Assembly: GCA_017550025.1 (NCBI GenBank) | Contig: JAFYLU010000096.1 | Location: 1 to 63,549 of the forward strand | Origin: Bacteroidales bacterium | GTDB taxonomy: Bacteria > Bacteroidota > Bacteroidia > Bacteroidales > UBA932 | DNA length: 63,549 bases | Direction of reading: 5' to 3' | Shown: piece by piece, positions 16,877 through 27,500 of the stretch | Layout: the number at the start of each line of letters is the position of its first letter | Numbering within the stretch: position 1 is the stretch's first letter | Notes under the pieces: generated by a model | What the model saw: only the letters and a program-made list of their open reading frames with translations | The model's database searches: none | What the model was told of the DNA's origin: nothing | Position numbers and translations under genes: made by a program

Positions 16877-19800
16877 GCTATTGCCTCCATTAATTTAAAT
16901 CTATTTACATTGGTTTCCTCAATAATAGAACCTTTAAATGCAAGTCTCGAACCTCCGTTTGATGTGGCCGAGCTGGCGGTATTGAATGCAACAACTCCGC
17001 ATCCAGTTATCTCGCGGGGGTAAGACCTTCGCAGATAGTAAACAGTGCTTCCGCTATCTGTCGGAGAGCATGTATCACAATATCCCGTTGTTGCACTTCC
17101 GCCACCCAGTGTAGGCACACAATCAAGATATTCTCCTATCTTGAGTTTTTTCGGCCATATGCTGCCATTGGAAAGTCCAGAATATACATCTCTTATAACA
17201 CCGTCATCCTCTGTTATATAGTAGGTTTTCGATGCATAGGTTATATTATCGACTATCTCAAACTTATTTCCCCACCAATTCTCAAGCCCCCAAAAGTTGA
17301 TTGACTGCGAGTTTCCGTTTGTGTTAGCAGATGTGTCTTCCATGCCGAGCAAATCTGTCTGTCCTGTTGGCTTGCTGTCGACGGATGTTCCAGAACCTAC
17401 GATTGCTTGGCAGTTTGTGTTTCCATACATTGCATAGAACAAGAATGCCATCATATTGTGGTGATGCCATTTTACAAGCGAAAAGCCCTTTCCTCTTGAC
17501 GCACCATTGGCTATATAAGTTGATGGAGCTATATTGGCGGAGCTGCTTACGCCACTACGGCTATAAACCTTTGAAGACTCCACATAGGCTTCGTATGCTC
17601 CTATCAAGTCATTGCCATCCCATTCTTTCCATTCAGATGATGGAGCAATGTTTCCGCACATGAATCCTATACGCCAAACATCACTCTGAATCTCTTCTGC
17701 CTTATACCAGAATCGAGGTAGTTTCACAAATACATCACCCTCTGCTCCAGTAAGGTCAGCAGTAGAGCCATCGGCATACTTCGTGGAATCACTATCATCA
17801 AGCTGACATAGAGTCATCGTACCTTCTGCCGTATATTTACCGAGATAGCGGTGTGAGTTATTCCTTATCTTCTGAATTTCATAACCGTTGATATCTCCTG
17901 TTATCATAAGGGCAGGGTCTGTAATTGTCTGGTCTATGGAAATGTACGATGGCATCAATATTGAATAGACACCAGTCTTGTATATGGTGTCTGACCACCC
18001 CGTTGTAAACACAATATCTTGTGGCTTGTTGTATCCGTCTATGCTTGGGAATGTTATGGTCACCTCTGTGAATGTTGGCAAAATGACAGTCTCGTTACCC
18101 GCTACTACAGTTGTATCACCATAGGTTATTGTCGCTTTTACATCCTCGAATAGAGTGTTGTTAGGTTCTCCTTCTATTGTTAAATAAAGGAGCACCTTAT
18201 TGTCAGCTACTATGTTTTCAATGCCTTCTATCTTTTCCTTGATGTTATTAAATTCGGCAGTTACAACTCTGTTTGCGATAGCATTCTCCGAGGTTTCCGA
18301 GAGTTCGGTATCAATTTCCCCACCGCCACCAGAATTCTCAATCCTCTCATTCAGTTCGTTCAGTGCTGCTGCGGTCACTTCCTCGTTCTCAAGAATGGTG
18401 TTCGTCAAGGATTCTACCGCACTCTGCAACTCTACCTTTGTAGCGGTCTCTCCGCTTACATTCTCGCTGATTGCATTGACCCTCTCATTCAAGTCGTTAA
18501 GAGCTGCTGCGGTCACTTCCTCGTTCTCGACAATCGCCCTTGTAACAGCTGCATTGGATACTGCATTCTCCGAGGTCTCCGAAAGTTCGGTATCAATTAA
18601 TCCTCCGGTTCCATCTTCAGCTTCTCCTGCATTGCCTGCCGCATTCTCGCCAGTTGTATAGAAGTCTCCTATCACCTTGATTGCGCCTTTCTCTTCGTCA
18701 TATGCAATCTGACGCTTGATTCCGTTACTGTCAACGAATGAAATCGTCTGCCCTGCCGCTATCTCAATGCCTTTGGTAAATGAAGCCGTGCCTTTCGTAG
18801 TAGTCGCTCCACTGAAATTGAGTCCTCCCTTTGTGGAATCAAATGAAATGGTCGATGCTTCCGTATCTGAATCTTGGAATCGGATTGTCTTGCCCGGGGT
18901 AATCATAATACCCTCCTGCGCAGTAAGCAGCCCTTCCAGGTTAAGAATGCCGCTCACATATAGAGGACATGCAAAAGAGGCTTTTTTGCTAATGAATAAA
19001 ACTTCCTCGGCTTGCGTTCCGTACATGCCAGAAAAGATTATTTTTCCAGCTTGTGACATGCCATCATATGATGCTGCTTGGAAATAAAAACCTGATGACG
19101 CTGATAATGTTCTAAATCTCGGATACGACCCTCCTTCTGGTGTGATTCCGGCAAGACCTTCTCCTCCCACCCTTAATCCGTTTAAGCATGTGACTGCGTA
19201 TTGGAATGACGATTCGCCCGTTGTCACATTGAGACCTTGCTTAACTTCGAGACTACCAGTTGCAGTTACTTTCGCCTTGAAAGTTGAAGACCCTTCAACT
19301 GCAAGCGCGCCGCTTACAGAGCTTGTAGCAGCATTGAGTGAAATCTGGCCAGCAGGCGCACCATTATATCCCGACAGAACAATAGAACCGCCTCTATCTC
19401 CTTGTGTTGTGCCGCTTTGCAGGTAAAGAATGTCATTTGAATGGATGATACGCCATTCGTAGAATACATGTTCATGTACTGGGTCCTCTATCTTTTCGCC
19501 AAATACCTTACTTACATTCGACAATTCACCTGAAATGTCTTTAGTTCCATCAAAAGTCTGTCCCCATATTTTCCGTGCCGTTGCAAGCTGGTTCGCCTTT
19601 CCTGCGGTATGATTTGCGATGGTATTGGACGCTATTACCTCGGCGCCGTTAATTGTGAAATTTTCAGTACAAACAATGCCTACATTTTTTCCATACAGGA
19701 ACAGGCTGGCGCCATCATTGGCATAAGGCCCATAGTTAAGGAAGGTATCTCCCGCATCTTCATTTCTGTGCAGGACGATGTCACCTTTGCATGAAAATCT

Positions 19801-20238
19801 GCCTGATTCGATATTGTCGTTTCCTTCTGCGAAAAGAAAACGAAACCACTTTCCTGCCACACCGCCTGAATTTGACTGGAAGAACAAATAGGGAGTATCA
19901 GGACTATTCAGAGCCTGTATACGAGCATAGTATGTTCCATTAGCACCAAAGCCGAATGCAGGTCCGGCGCCATGCCAACCTCCTTCTCCATATCCGTATC
20001 CCACATGGCGGAAGTATGCCGTATTCGGATCGTTCATGGTGCCGACAAAGTAAACGGCATCGTTAATTCCGTATCCGCTTAATGTAGCAGGCTTTGCAGT
20101 CAGGTCGGAGAATGACAGACTGTCCTTGGATGCCAATGCACCAAGACTCTCCGACTTCGCATAATCGGCAAGCAGGCCGTCAACATAAGCCTTGCTGACG
20201 GCATCCTGGTCCTGCGTTATTGGAGCTAAAACCTTCAT
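16873..20238 (-). CDS. Long tail fibre with C-terminal lectin-like receptor domain
   Basis: 1121 residues. The N-terminus (PITQDQDAVSKAYVDGLLADYAKSE) is the collar-type repeat of phage fibres. A long beta-rich shaft follows (NGAEVIASNTIANHTAGKANQ...). Around 560-700 is a repeated coiled-coil module: (V/L)ENEEVTAAALN(D/E)LNER and IDTELSETSENA(V/I)(S/A)N each occur twice. The C-terminal ~400 residues resemble a C-type-lectin/FISUMP head (FWGLENWWGNKFEIV, YLRRSYPREITGCGV, GGSRLAFKG). It most likely determines host receptor binding. It shares a GENAAGNAGEAE block with the next upstream gene. Confidence 0.8.
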   Translation of the reverse strand: MKVLAPITQDQDAVSKAYVDGLLADYAKSESLGALASKDSLSFSDLTAKPATLSGYGINDAVYFVGTMNDPNTAYFRHVGYGYGEGGWHGAGPAFGFGANGTYYARIQALNSPDTPYLFFQSNSGGVAGKWFRFLFAEGNDNIESGRFSCKGDIVLHRNEDAGDTFLNYGPYANDGASLFLYGKNVGIVCTENFTINGAEVIASNTIANHTAGKANQLATARKIWGQTFDGTKDISGELSNVSKVFGEKIEDPVHEHVFYEWRIIHSNDILYLQSGTTQGDRGGSIVLSGYNGAPAGQISLNAATSSVSGALAVEGSSTFKAKVTATGSLEVKQGLNVTTGESSFQYAVTCLNGLRVGGEGLAGITPEGGSYPRFRTLSASSGFYFQAASYDGMSQAGKIIFSGMYGTQAEEVLFISKKASFACPLYVSGILNLEGLLTAQEGIMITPGKTIRFQDSDTEASTISFDSTKGGLNFSGATTTKGTASFTKGIEIAAGQTISFVDSNGIKRQIAYDEEKGAIKVIGDFYTTGENAAGNAGEAEDGTGGLIDTELSETSENAVSNAAVTRAIVENEEVTAAALNDLNERVNAISENVSGETATKVELQSAVESLTNTILENEEVTAAALNELNERIENSGGGGEIDTELSETSENAIANRVVTAEFNNIKEKIEGIENIVADNKVLLYLTIEGEPNNTLFEDVKATITYGDTTVVAGNETVILPTFTEVTITFPSIDGYNKPQDIVFTTGWSDTIYKTGVYSILMPSYISIDQTITDPALMITGDINGYEIQKIRNNSHRYLGKYTAEGTMTLCQLDDSDSTKYADGSTADLTGAEGDVFVKLPRFWYKAEEIQSDVWRIGFMCGNIAPSSEWKEWDGNDLIGAYEAYVESSKVYSRSGVSSSANIAPSTYIANGASRGKGFSLVKWHHHNMMAFLFYAMYGNTNCQAIVGSGTSVDSKPTGQTDLLGMEDTSANTNGNSQSINFWGLENWWGNKFEIVDNITYASKTYYITEDDGVIRDVYSGLSNGSIWPKKLKIGEYLDCVPTLGGGSATTGYCDTCSPTDSGSTVYYLRRSYPREITGCGVVAFNTASSATSNGGSRLAFKGSIIEETNVNRFKLMEAIA

Positions 20239-20241
20239 AAG

Positions 20242-21306
20242 CTATCCGATGATCACGACTTTATAGGCCATGGTTGGGGCTTCCGCAAAAGCGACAGTTA
20301 CTTGATTTGTAGAATTGACCCTTATATCCGCATGCACCTGCTCATATGGAGAAGTTGGCTCGAAGATCTGTACAACTACATCTCGGGTGTTGAAGTTGTG
20401 GGTAAATGTTTGTGATGTGGCACCATCAGCCGCAACGGTGCCCGTGAACTTCCTTGTCGGTGTGAATCCAAGCGCAGAAGTTACATTGACCGCCCGTAGC
20501 GTGACCTCTTTTACCGTATTGTCAATGGCGATTGTACCGATAACGGCAGAAGAAGCGGACGATGCCTCATAGCTTACGCTTGTAGACTTCGCTTCAAGAC
20601 TGTCGACTCTTGAGGCCATAGCATTGACCGTGCTGATGGTGGCATAGGTGGAATTCGCTGCATCAGCAGTGAGATATGAGGCCAGCGATGTAGGTCTGAC
20701 CGGGATATAACCGAGTGCATTTACGATGCTGTCATAGTCCACGATTCCATCTCCGGATCCACCTTCTGCTTCTCCTGCATTACCTGCGGCATTCTCTCCG
20801 GTTGTATAGAAATCACCGTCCAGATACCACGCAACCTTGTCGGAATCATACTTGAAGTGCTTGCCGACAGCCTCATACCAGTCAGTCATGGCCTTGACGG
20901 AATCTTTGGTCGCAAATGTCGCGAGGATCCCTTCGAGAGTACTGCCTTCCACTCCCGAAAGGAATGAAACCACCTCGTTCCACTTGTTGATGATGCCGTC
21001 ATTGTCTGTTTCGAAGATTTTCTCCACGCTTTGCAGGCGGGCGTCGATGCTGTTGACTGAACCTGCAAGCCCATTGAATGTTGTCAAGGGCACATAGTTG
21101 TCAAAATCCTTGGCAAATGCGAGTGCCAGCCATGAGGATCCAGAGCGGAGGATGGCTCTGCCTTTGGTGTTGCTCGTTTCAGAGTTGTCGTAATATATCA
21201 TACCGGCTGCAGCTCCCGTAGTCGGGGCGGCAGCGAGGTTCTGGAACCTTGCCCTTAACAACTCATGGTTGCAGAGGTCTATGCCAGTATAGAATTTAGA
21301 TGCCAT
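20242..21306 (-). CDS. Tail-fibre / adaptor protein
   Basis: 354 residues. The N-terminus (FYTGIDLCNHELLRARFQNL) and the AMIYYDN-type segment (GAAAGMIYYDNSETSNTKG) are typical of Bacteroidales phage fibre adaptors. The middle is coiled coil. The C-terminus (QTFTHNFNTRDVVVQIFEP) carries the HNF/HNL 'fibre tip' beta module. DFYTTGENAAGNAGEAE at about 165-182 is also present in the long fibre downstream, suggesting exchange or shared assembly. It starts three bases from its neighbour and belongs to the fibre operon. Confidence 0.72.
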   Translation of the reverse strand: MASKFYTGIDLCNHELLRARFQNLAAAPTTGAAAGMIYYDNSETSNTKGRAILRSGSSWLALAFAKDFDNYVPLTTFNGLAGSVNSIDARLQSVEKIFETDNDGIINKWNEVVSFLSGVEGSTLEGILATFATKDSVKAMTDWYEAVGKHFKYDSDKVAWYLDGDFYTTGENAAGNAGEAEGGSGDGIVDYDSIVNALGYIPVRPTSLASYLTADAANSTYATISTVNAMASRVDSLEAKSTSVSYEASSASSAVIGTIAIDNTVKEVTLRAVNVTSALGFTPTRKFTGTVAADGATSQTFTHNFNTRDVVVQIFEPTSPYEQVHADIRVNSTNQVTVAFAEAPTMAYKVVIIG

Positions 21307-21307
21307 A

Positions 21308-21700
21308 TTAGTTTAAGAAGGCGGCTCCGCTTATCGGCGTGCCGAAGTTTAACACCACAATGTCGGCGGAAAGGAATTTCTTGTCGCAGTATATCTCCTC
21401 TCCGGCTGATGATACTACTGTTACTGAAGGGTACTTGCCGAGGTTATGTTCTATCACCCATTCTTCTGCTGCAACGCCTTGGGAGTGGTAATAGTTTTTG
21501 TCACCTCCGATATTTCCGGTGATGGAACCAATCTGTCCGGTGCTGACATACCCGCGCATATCAAAGTCCCATACCCACCAGATTCCGTCAATAAGTTTCG
21601 GATGATTCCTGGCAGCCTCGACGGCCCTTATAATGAGTTCCCTGTCTTCATCGCTGATATTGAAGGATGGCACACAATGGCCCTCGCTGTCAAATATCAA
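21308..21700 (-). CDS. Small tail-fibre-tip-like protein
   Basis: 130 residues. The C-terminal half (VIEHNLGKYPSVTVVSSAG) is the HNLGKYPSV beta module found at the ends of phage fibre proteins. The N-terminal half (ISDEDRELIIRAVEAARNHP... GIWWVWDFDMRGYVST) is a short helix plus a tryptophan-rich stretch. It lies between baseplate and fibre genes and is probably a virion component. Function beyond that is unknown. Confidence 0.62.
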   Translation of the reverse strand: MIFDSEGHCVPSFNISDEDRELIIRAVEAARNHPKLIDGIWWVWDFDMRGYVSTGQIGSITGNIGGDKNYYHSQGVAAEEWVIEHNLGKYPSVTVVSSAGEEIYCDKKFLSADIVVLNFGTPISGAAFLN

Positions 21701-21709
21701 CTCTTGCCC

Positions 21710-22816
21710 TCAAGTGAACTCGTCGGAAAAATCTTCCAGTACAGGTTTTGTAAAGTCGTATCCGGATGTCTCTTTTGCGAATCTGCACTTGAAAGTCATG
21801 TTGCCAAGCTTGCCTGACTGCAGGTCCGAATCGCTTTCGTCTACAATTATTTTCCCCAGGCTGCCGTCAGGCGATATGGCATACCTTTCCTTGCTGCGGA
21901 GGAACTCATACCAAAGTTCGAGATCTCTCTTGTCTGCGATATATCCGGTGTCGATGTTCCATACTTCGTCAGAATAATTTTCAAGCTCCGTCGAGGTGCG
22001 TCCTGTCGAAAATACTTTTGTTTCGGAGTCAATGGATCTTGTTACTGCGCCATAGGAATAGACTGTATCGTACCCGCCGAGGCTATTTCTAAAACACCAT
22101 CCTCTGACGCGCGAGTCGTTAGGTGCTACAATGAAACGCTGACCTACCGGGTATCCGTCTGCGTCTGCCGTGCCAGTGATATCATAGGCGATGATCGCGT
22201 CGTTGACATAGCCGAGCGTATCAGCAAACTCTCTGACTTTGCGGAACGAGCAATCAACAAACATCAGCTTCGGATTTGACGAGGTTGAATTCAGATTGCT
22301 GTGCCATGTCCATGTGACTTTCCCGGCTTGTGCAAAATGGAATGTGACACTGATCGATACGCGAGATGAATTTTTGACCGCAGCCACCATAATCTCTTTC
22401 GAGAACTTGAAGGTAGGAGCACTCTGTTTGCGGAAACTCCACCAGTATCGACCGCCGAACAGTTCGCTCAATGATGTCTTTCCGAGGTCACTTCCTCCAT
22501 CCACAAACCATCCTTGCCATGTTGCGCTGTCGTCACCGGCAGATGCGTAGATATATATACGGTGCGGGCTCGATAGGGTGATGCCGTTTGTCTGGTCGAT
22601 ATCGAATACGCTGCCAGCATCCAACCCTCTCAAGATCTCACAGAGGCGGATTATTACCTTGCCTCCGAATTGAGTTGCCTTGAAGCTGCTCTCCATGTCG
22701 CCGGAGAACAGCTGAACCGAAACTTCTCGAGAAGTCTCCGGGATATTCATTATAGTGAGATCGGAACATGACCTGCTGAAAAGGATGCCATCTCCGTTAG
22801 GGTCCGAAATAATCAT
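21710..22816 (-). CDS. Phage tail/baseplate protein, unknown
   Basis: 368 residues, beta-rich and without signal peptide. Recognisable features are an N-terminal FSRSCSDLTIMNIPE segment, aromatic patches (GGRYWWSFRKQ) and a C-terminal acidic stretch (ILVDESDSDLQSGKLGNMTF-like). The layout fits distal tail or baseplate proteins of Bacteroidales phages, but I cannot name a family. It is the first gene after a -7 box at 22836-22843 and probably heads the fibre transcript. Its start, ATG 22816, follows that box by about 20 bp. Confidence 0.55.
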   Translation of the reverse strand: MIISDPNGDGILFSRSCSDLTIMNIPETSREVSVQLFSGDMESSFKATQFGGKVIIRLCEILRGLDAGSVFDIDQTNGITLSSPHRIYIYASAGDDSATWQGWFVDGGSDLGKTSLSELFGGRYWWSFRKQSAPTFKFSKEIMVAAVKNSSRVSISVTFHFAQAGKVTWTWHSNLNSTSSNPKLMFVDCSFRKVREFADTLGYVNDAIIAYDITGTADADGYPVGQRFIVAPNDSRVRGWCFRNSLGGYDTVYSYGAVTRSIDSETKVFSTGRTSTELENYSDEVWNIDTGYIADKRDLELWYEFLRSKERYAISPDGSLGKIIVDESDSDLQSGKLGNMTFKCRFAKETSGYDFTKPVLEDFSDEFT

Positions 22817-22835
22817 TTTGCCGATGTTTATACAG

Positions 22836-22843
22836 CAAATATA
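22836..22843 (-). promoter_or_regulatory. Internal late promoter of the fibre module
   Basis: TATATTTG on the minus strand in the 55-bp gap before the 22816 start matches the Bacteroides -7 box. It suggests that fibre genes can be transcribed separately. Confidence 0.55.
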
Positions 22844-22871
22844 CTGTCACCGGAGCCTTGCAGAAAGGACA

Positions 22872-24584
22872 TCATACAGAGACGAATTCCCCTGTAACAT
22901 CAAGGATGTCGGAGAGTGCTGACATTGTAACAGACAGTTTCTTTACGATCCACTCTCTTCCACGGAAATATACTTTCCGGTACATCTTGAACGCAGAAAG
23001 CTCAAAAGCTGTAAGCTTTACCTGCCCAGTCACGAAGATCTTATCCTTCATCAGCCATTCTGCAAACCCATGATGAAATTTGTCATACAGATATTGAGGT
23101 GCCAGGGATTTGGCGGAATTGAATTCGTCAGAATCGTCATCCTTGTCAAACACAATTCCCAGATCGGTCATCTGATTGTGGATGACGAGTCCTACATACA
23201 TTTCCCTTTCTCTTTCATTGCCGGCTTCCGGGAATGAAAGAACAGGGGCAACCTTATTGATATTGGCATAGATGTTTCTCGCTGTTGTATTGACATATTC
23301 CGGAATACATTTCACAAGCTTGAAATCAAGAGTCGCGTCAGATTCGGAATCATCCTCATGATTGTTCCGAATGCTTACTTTCTTGACAGGATGGAATATG
23401 GCATCAATAAGGGTCTGCTCTATCTCCAGGGTAGTAGTGGAACCGCCAGTGCGGTCTGTCGTGATTGAACAAGCCTTCTTGCGGCCGGAATAAATATAAC
23501 CGGACGGGCTATGGTATACGGTTGTGTATTCATCATGATCCAGGAGATTGCTTAAGGTTCCCAGATTCGCGTTGACCTTTATGTTGCCGGACTCTATGTC
23601 TCCATCCAGCTGCCCGTCAGAATACCTGTTGTCTTCGTCGTTGCTATAGCCGAAGGTGTATGCGGATATGGATTCGCGTTTGAAATCAACGATGTCTCCG
23701 ATTTGATCATCCCAATTTTCTGCATCATATGAGGCGATGACTGCAGAAAGAGGTTTCATCGCAAATGCCGATCCGTCGTAGAAAACAGCAGCGCAGAACA
23801 TTTTAAGGACATTTGTCAAGAAGTCTGCAGCAGACACATCAGGAAGAGTCTGTCCAAGCATGATGCCTGATGCATTATCATACCAGATACCTTCTCCTCC
23901 ATCTGTGACCTTCGGCTTGTATTGGCCTATGATATGGACATAGTCGAGCCATTCCGACACTTCTGCATCAACGGATATGGCCAGTGCGTTGCGACGGAAA
24001 ATATTGGATACGAACTGGCCGAAGGGAAACGCCGGGACAAACCTTGAAGGTTCCTCATCAGTATAGAGATTCACATATTTGCCCGAGGCACCGCATCCTT
24101 CCACATCGTCGTCTCGGCCGTCATAGATGGCATCCGCAACATGCTCCTCGTTTATCATAAGGGGTGCTTTCACAAAGAGATATTCGCCTCTTTTGACCGA
24201 CTGAACAGCCTCTTTCTGTATGCTGGGCTGCGGGGCGAAGTCAGCGATGTCCAAAGCTTCAAAACTTTCGGATGCAGAGGATCCGGAGAAGGAATACTTC
24301 AGACAACTTTCCTCGACACTGTCAAACACCAGTCTGCCTGACATTATCAGAATGCCGGAGCAGTATATGGAAGCCGGAAGTGACAGCCTTGAAGGAGGGC
24401 TTACGACTCCCGGCCAATACCCGAAAGCGGCATTGTTAGAGGGAGAGGTCGGGAAGGAGATTTCCGTAGAATATGGGACCGGCATTCTGTCATCAGAAAA
24501 GATAGGGTTCTCATATTCGATAGAGAAATCAGAATCCTTGCTGATATCCAAGCTTATCCCGCCATATGTGATGATTTCAATCAT
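22872..24584 (-). CDS. Tail-associated (baseplate hub-like) protein
   Basis: 570 residues, starting MIEIITYGGISLDISKDSDF and overlapping the tape-measure stop by 4 bp. Position directly after the tape measure is that of distal tail/hub proteins in siphoviruses. The N-terminal ~130 residues are beta-rich (PVPYSTEISFPTSPSNNAAFG). The middle carries ADFLTNVLKMFCAAVFYDG, similar to the 'phage tail protein' segments of Bacteroidales phages. The C-terminus (GREWIVKKLSVTMSALSDILDVTGEFV) is conserved-looking. No lysozyme or peptidase motif is visible. Confidence 0.65.
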   Translation of the reverse strand: MIEIITYGGISLDISKDSDFSIEYENPIFSDDRMPVPYSTEISFPTSPSNNAAFGYWPGVVSPPSRLSLPASIYCSGILIMSGRLVFDSVEESCLKYSFSGSSASESFEALDIADFAPQPSIQKEAVQSVKRGEYLFVKAPLMINEEHVADAIYDGRDDDVEGCGASGKYVNLYTDEEPSRFVPAFPFGQFVSNIFRRNALAISVDAEVSEWLDYVHIIGQYKPKVTDGGEGIWYDNASGIMLGQTLPDVSAADFLTNVLKMFCAAVFYDGSAFAMKPLSAVIASYDAENWDDQIGDIVDFKRESISAYTFGYSNDEDNRYSDGQLDGDIESGNIKVNANLGTLSNLLDHDEYTTVYHSPSGYIYSGRKKACSITTDRTGGSTTTLEIEQTLIDAIFHPVKKVSIRNNHEDDSESDATLDFKLVKCIPEYVNTTARNIYANINKVAPVLSFPEAGNEREREMYVGLVIHNQMTDLGIVFDKDDDSDEFNSAKSLAPQYLYDKFHHGFAEWLMKDKIFVTGQVKLTAFELSAFKMYRKVYFRGREWIVKKLSVTMSALSDILDVTGEFVSV

Positions 24585-27500
24585 AATTTTCCTCTCTTTT
24601 TCGATTTTTCATACTTCTTAAGCTGCTCGACGAAGCCGTGAGGGCCTAACATGGCCACTACCGCCGGTACGGGATCATCAAGCTTGTCAATGATTTCTTC
24701 AAGGAGTGCTATAATCTCTCTGTTCGATGGCATTGCAGCTGCCGCACTGGAGGCCTCCGGTTCCGATGAGGTGAATCCTCCGGCAGCTCTTCCAGCTACA
24801 GTCATCATAGGTGAATATATTGCCCCGAAATCGATATCGCGCAGCATGCCGTTGCGCCTTGCCGTCTCAAGGGTTCCAAGGAAGGGGAGTAGGGTAGGAT
24901 TGGCAAGTCCGTCGGATGGGATTACATATTCGTTGCCTTCCTCGCCGACCAAGGCCGTAGGACCGCTGATGAATCCTCTTTCAGGAGAAAGGCGTGCCTT
25001 GAACACCTTGCCGTCTTGTGCCCTTTTTATGTCGACAAGACCACCTTCCGCATATCCTGTAGTGACAGGTTGTGCTGCGATCATAGCTATTTCAGCTGCG
25101 CCCATTGCCGCGTTGAGTGCCGCGAGGATGAAGTTGGCCGGCGGAGGGCTTGAAGCAAGAGCCATGGTCACTGACAACGCAGTGTTTATTATGGCCTGAA
25201 TGAGGCTCATCTGCTTCTGACGTTTGGCCTGCTTGAGAGCCAGTTCCTCCTGGTATGCGTCGTATTCTGCATCGAGAGCCTCTACCTCGGCATTGTACTG
25301 GGCTTCAGACATGAGGCCGGCATTCAATCTCTTCTCAAGAGCAGCCTTCTTGTCGTTGTTTGACTTCTCATAGTCCTTCAGCTGCTTCTGTTCGAGCTTC
25401 GTCTGATTCTCGGCCCATTTGGATGCGATGCCCATGGCGTATTCTGCCATACCTCCTATCCCCTTGATGGCTGTCGCCCATTCATTTGCTCCCATGGCGC
25501 CGGCTTTCATCGACTGAATCAACCCTTCCCAGTCAGAAGAATGCACTCCGAACAGCGAGCTGCCAGGATATTCTTCTTTCTCTCCCGAATCAGAACTGCT
25601 GCCGCTTGATGATGACCCTCCCGAATAAGAGACATCTTCCTTGCCTTCCAGTTTGTTTTTCAGAGCAATCAGATCCTGAATCTTTTGATACAGGGCCACG
25701 AGGTCGGCATCAGCTTCGGACATATCCATGTCCAGATTTATCTGATGATCTTTCCCTGTAAGGTCCTCGAGGATGGCAGACAGATCGAGGATATACTTCA
25801 TGTCAACTTCCGCGAGCTCCTTCGCCTGTGTCTTTTTCAGCTCTTCCAGATCCTTGCCTTGCGCCTTGGCATCGGCAATCTGCTGATTATGCTCGTTCTG
25901 AAGCCTGGTGCGTCCCAATTCGTATGCAGCCTTGGCTCTGGTCTCCCTCTCCTTGATCTTCTCCAATTGCAGCTGCGTTTCCGTTTTCGTCTGCTCCCGC
26001 GATATACGGTTCTCTTCTGCCAGACGGTCATTCTTCTGCTTGATCAGCTTGTCCTGAAGCTGGCTGTCCACTTCGAGTATCTCATCTCCCTGTGCTATCT
26101 CAAGGCGTTTCTGCAGAGTGTCGATTTCAAGCTGGAGGATCTGCTCATTCAATTCCTTCTCCGTAAGTATGCTGCCCTCCGCATACTGCTTCTTGAGGGC
26201 AAGTAGCGCCTCCTGATGCTCCTTGTCTTTGCTCAATGACCACTTGCCGGAATCATCACCCCCGCCTCCAGATCCTCCGGAAGGGTCTGGGTCCGGATCC
26301 GGGTCAGGATTCAAGACCGTAGCGGACACGCTGCCGGCATCCTGATACAATTCGTCAATCATGTCTTTCAGCTTGCGACCGTTCTGGACAGCCTCATTCA
26401 GCTCTTTCCTTATCTTTCCGACCTTTTTCGGGCTTCCTCCGACATTCTCCAGAGCGCTGCTCAAGCCAGGCAACGCCTTGGTGAAATAATCCTGGCTTCC
26501 GCTGAACATCGTGTCATAATATTCGGCAGCCATCTTCGTGATATGCCTGGTCTCGGCTGCTGACAATCCTTTTTTCCGGTTCTGCTGCGATAGTACCTCC
26601 GCACTTTCAAGCACCGCCTTGACAGTATCACTTCTGTGCTGCTGAACTTTGACCAGCTCCTGCTCCTTGGCCTGAAGCAGGATCTTCCTTTCCAGCTCGT
26701 CATTGACTCCCTTGAGAGCAGTCTTGATTTCCTCGTTGGAGGATTTTTCAGTCAGAAGGTTAGGAAGGTAGTCTCCGTATCTGTCGTTGATTGTCTTGAT
26801 GGCGGCAGCACGCTCACGGCTGCCGGATGCTGCCTTCAGGGCTGCAGCCTCCAGCTCCGCGAGAGCATCTCTTTCGTTCTTGATTTTGCTTTCTGCGTCG
26901 GTATATACTGTAACGGTGTCAGCTGTGGCCTTATTCAGTTCTCTCAACGCCTTGGTAGACTCTCTGGAACGCACTACCATATAGGTGATACCTGCAGCAA
27001 GAGCTTCAATCGCAAGGAGTGCCCATCCCAGAGGACCTAATCCTGTCTTTAGAGAAGTAAAAAACGCCTTGGCCGCTTTGCCTGCAGCCCTGAAGTTTCC
27101 TGCCAACAGGTTCTTTGCCGCCGACATGGCTATCGTCTTACGGGTACTACCTTCAAGCATTGTCGCTTCCAATGCAAGGTCGTCTCGGTTCTGTTTTGAA
27201 TAGAAGTGTCTTGCCTTGTCCAAGGCGATATCGGCAAGCTTGGCTATCTTAAGAGCAGCATACGCCCCGACAAGTATGAAGACCACACCGCGCATTGAGA
27301 CAAGCAGCGTCACGAGTTTAGAGACAATGCCCATACCTGCCTCCGTAAGATCCATTGCACCTTCCAGCACAGGCATGAGGCGCTGGCCTATTTCCACCAC
27401 CTGATTGTGGATAGCGTTGCGAGTTTTTTCAAGGCGCGCAGTGGCAGATTCATTCTTTACAGCAAACTCGTCGAGAAGGGAAGTGCCTTCGGTGAAAGCC

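Noticed and set aside
15693-20238. Diversity-generating retroelement
   Set aside because: Lectin-like targets are present, but no reverse transcriptase, accessory protein or template repeat was found in the window.
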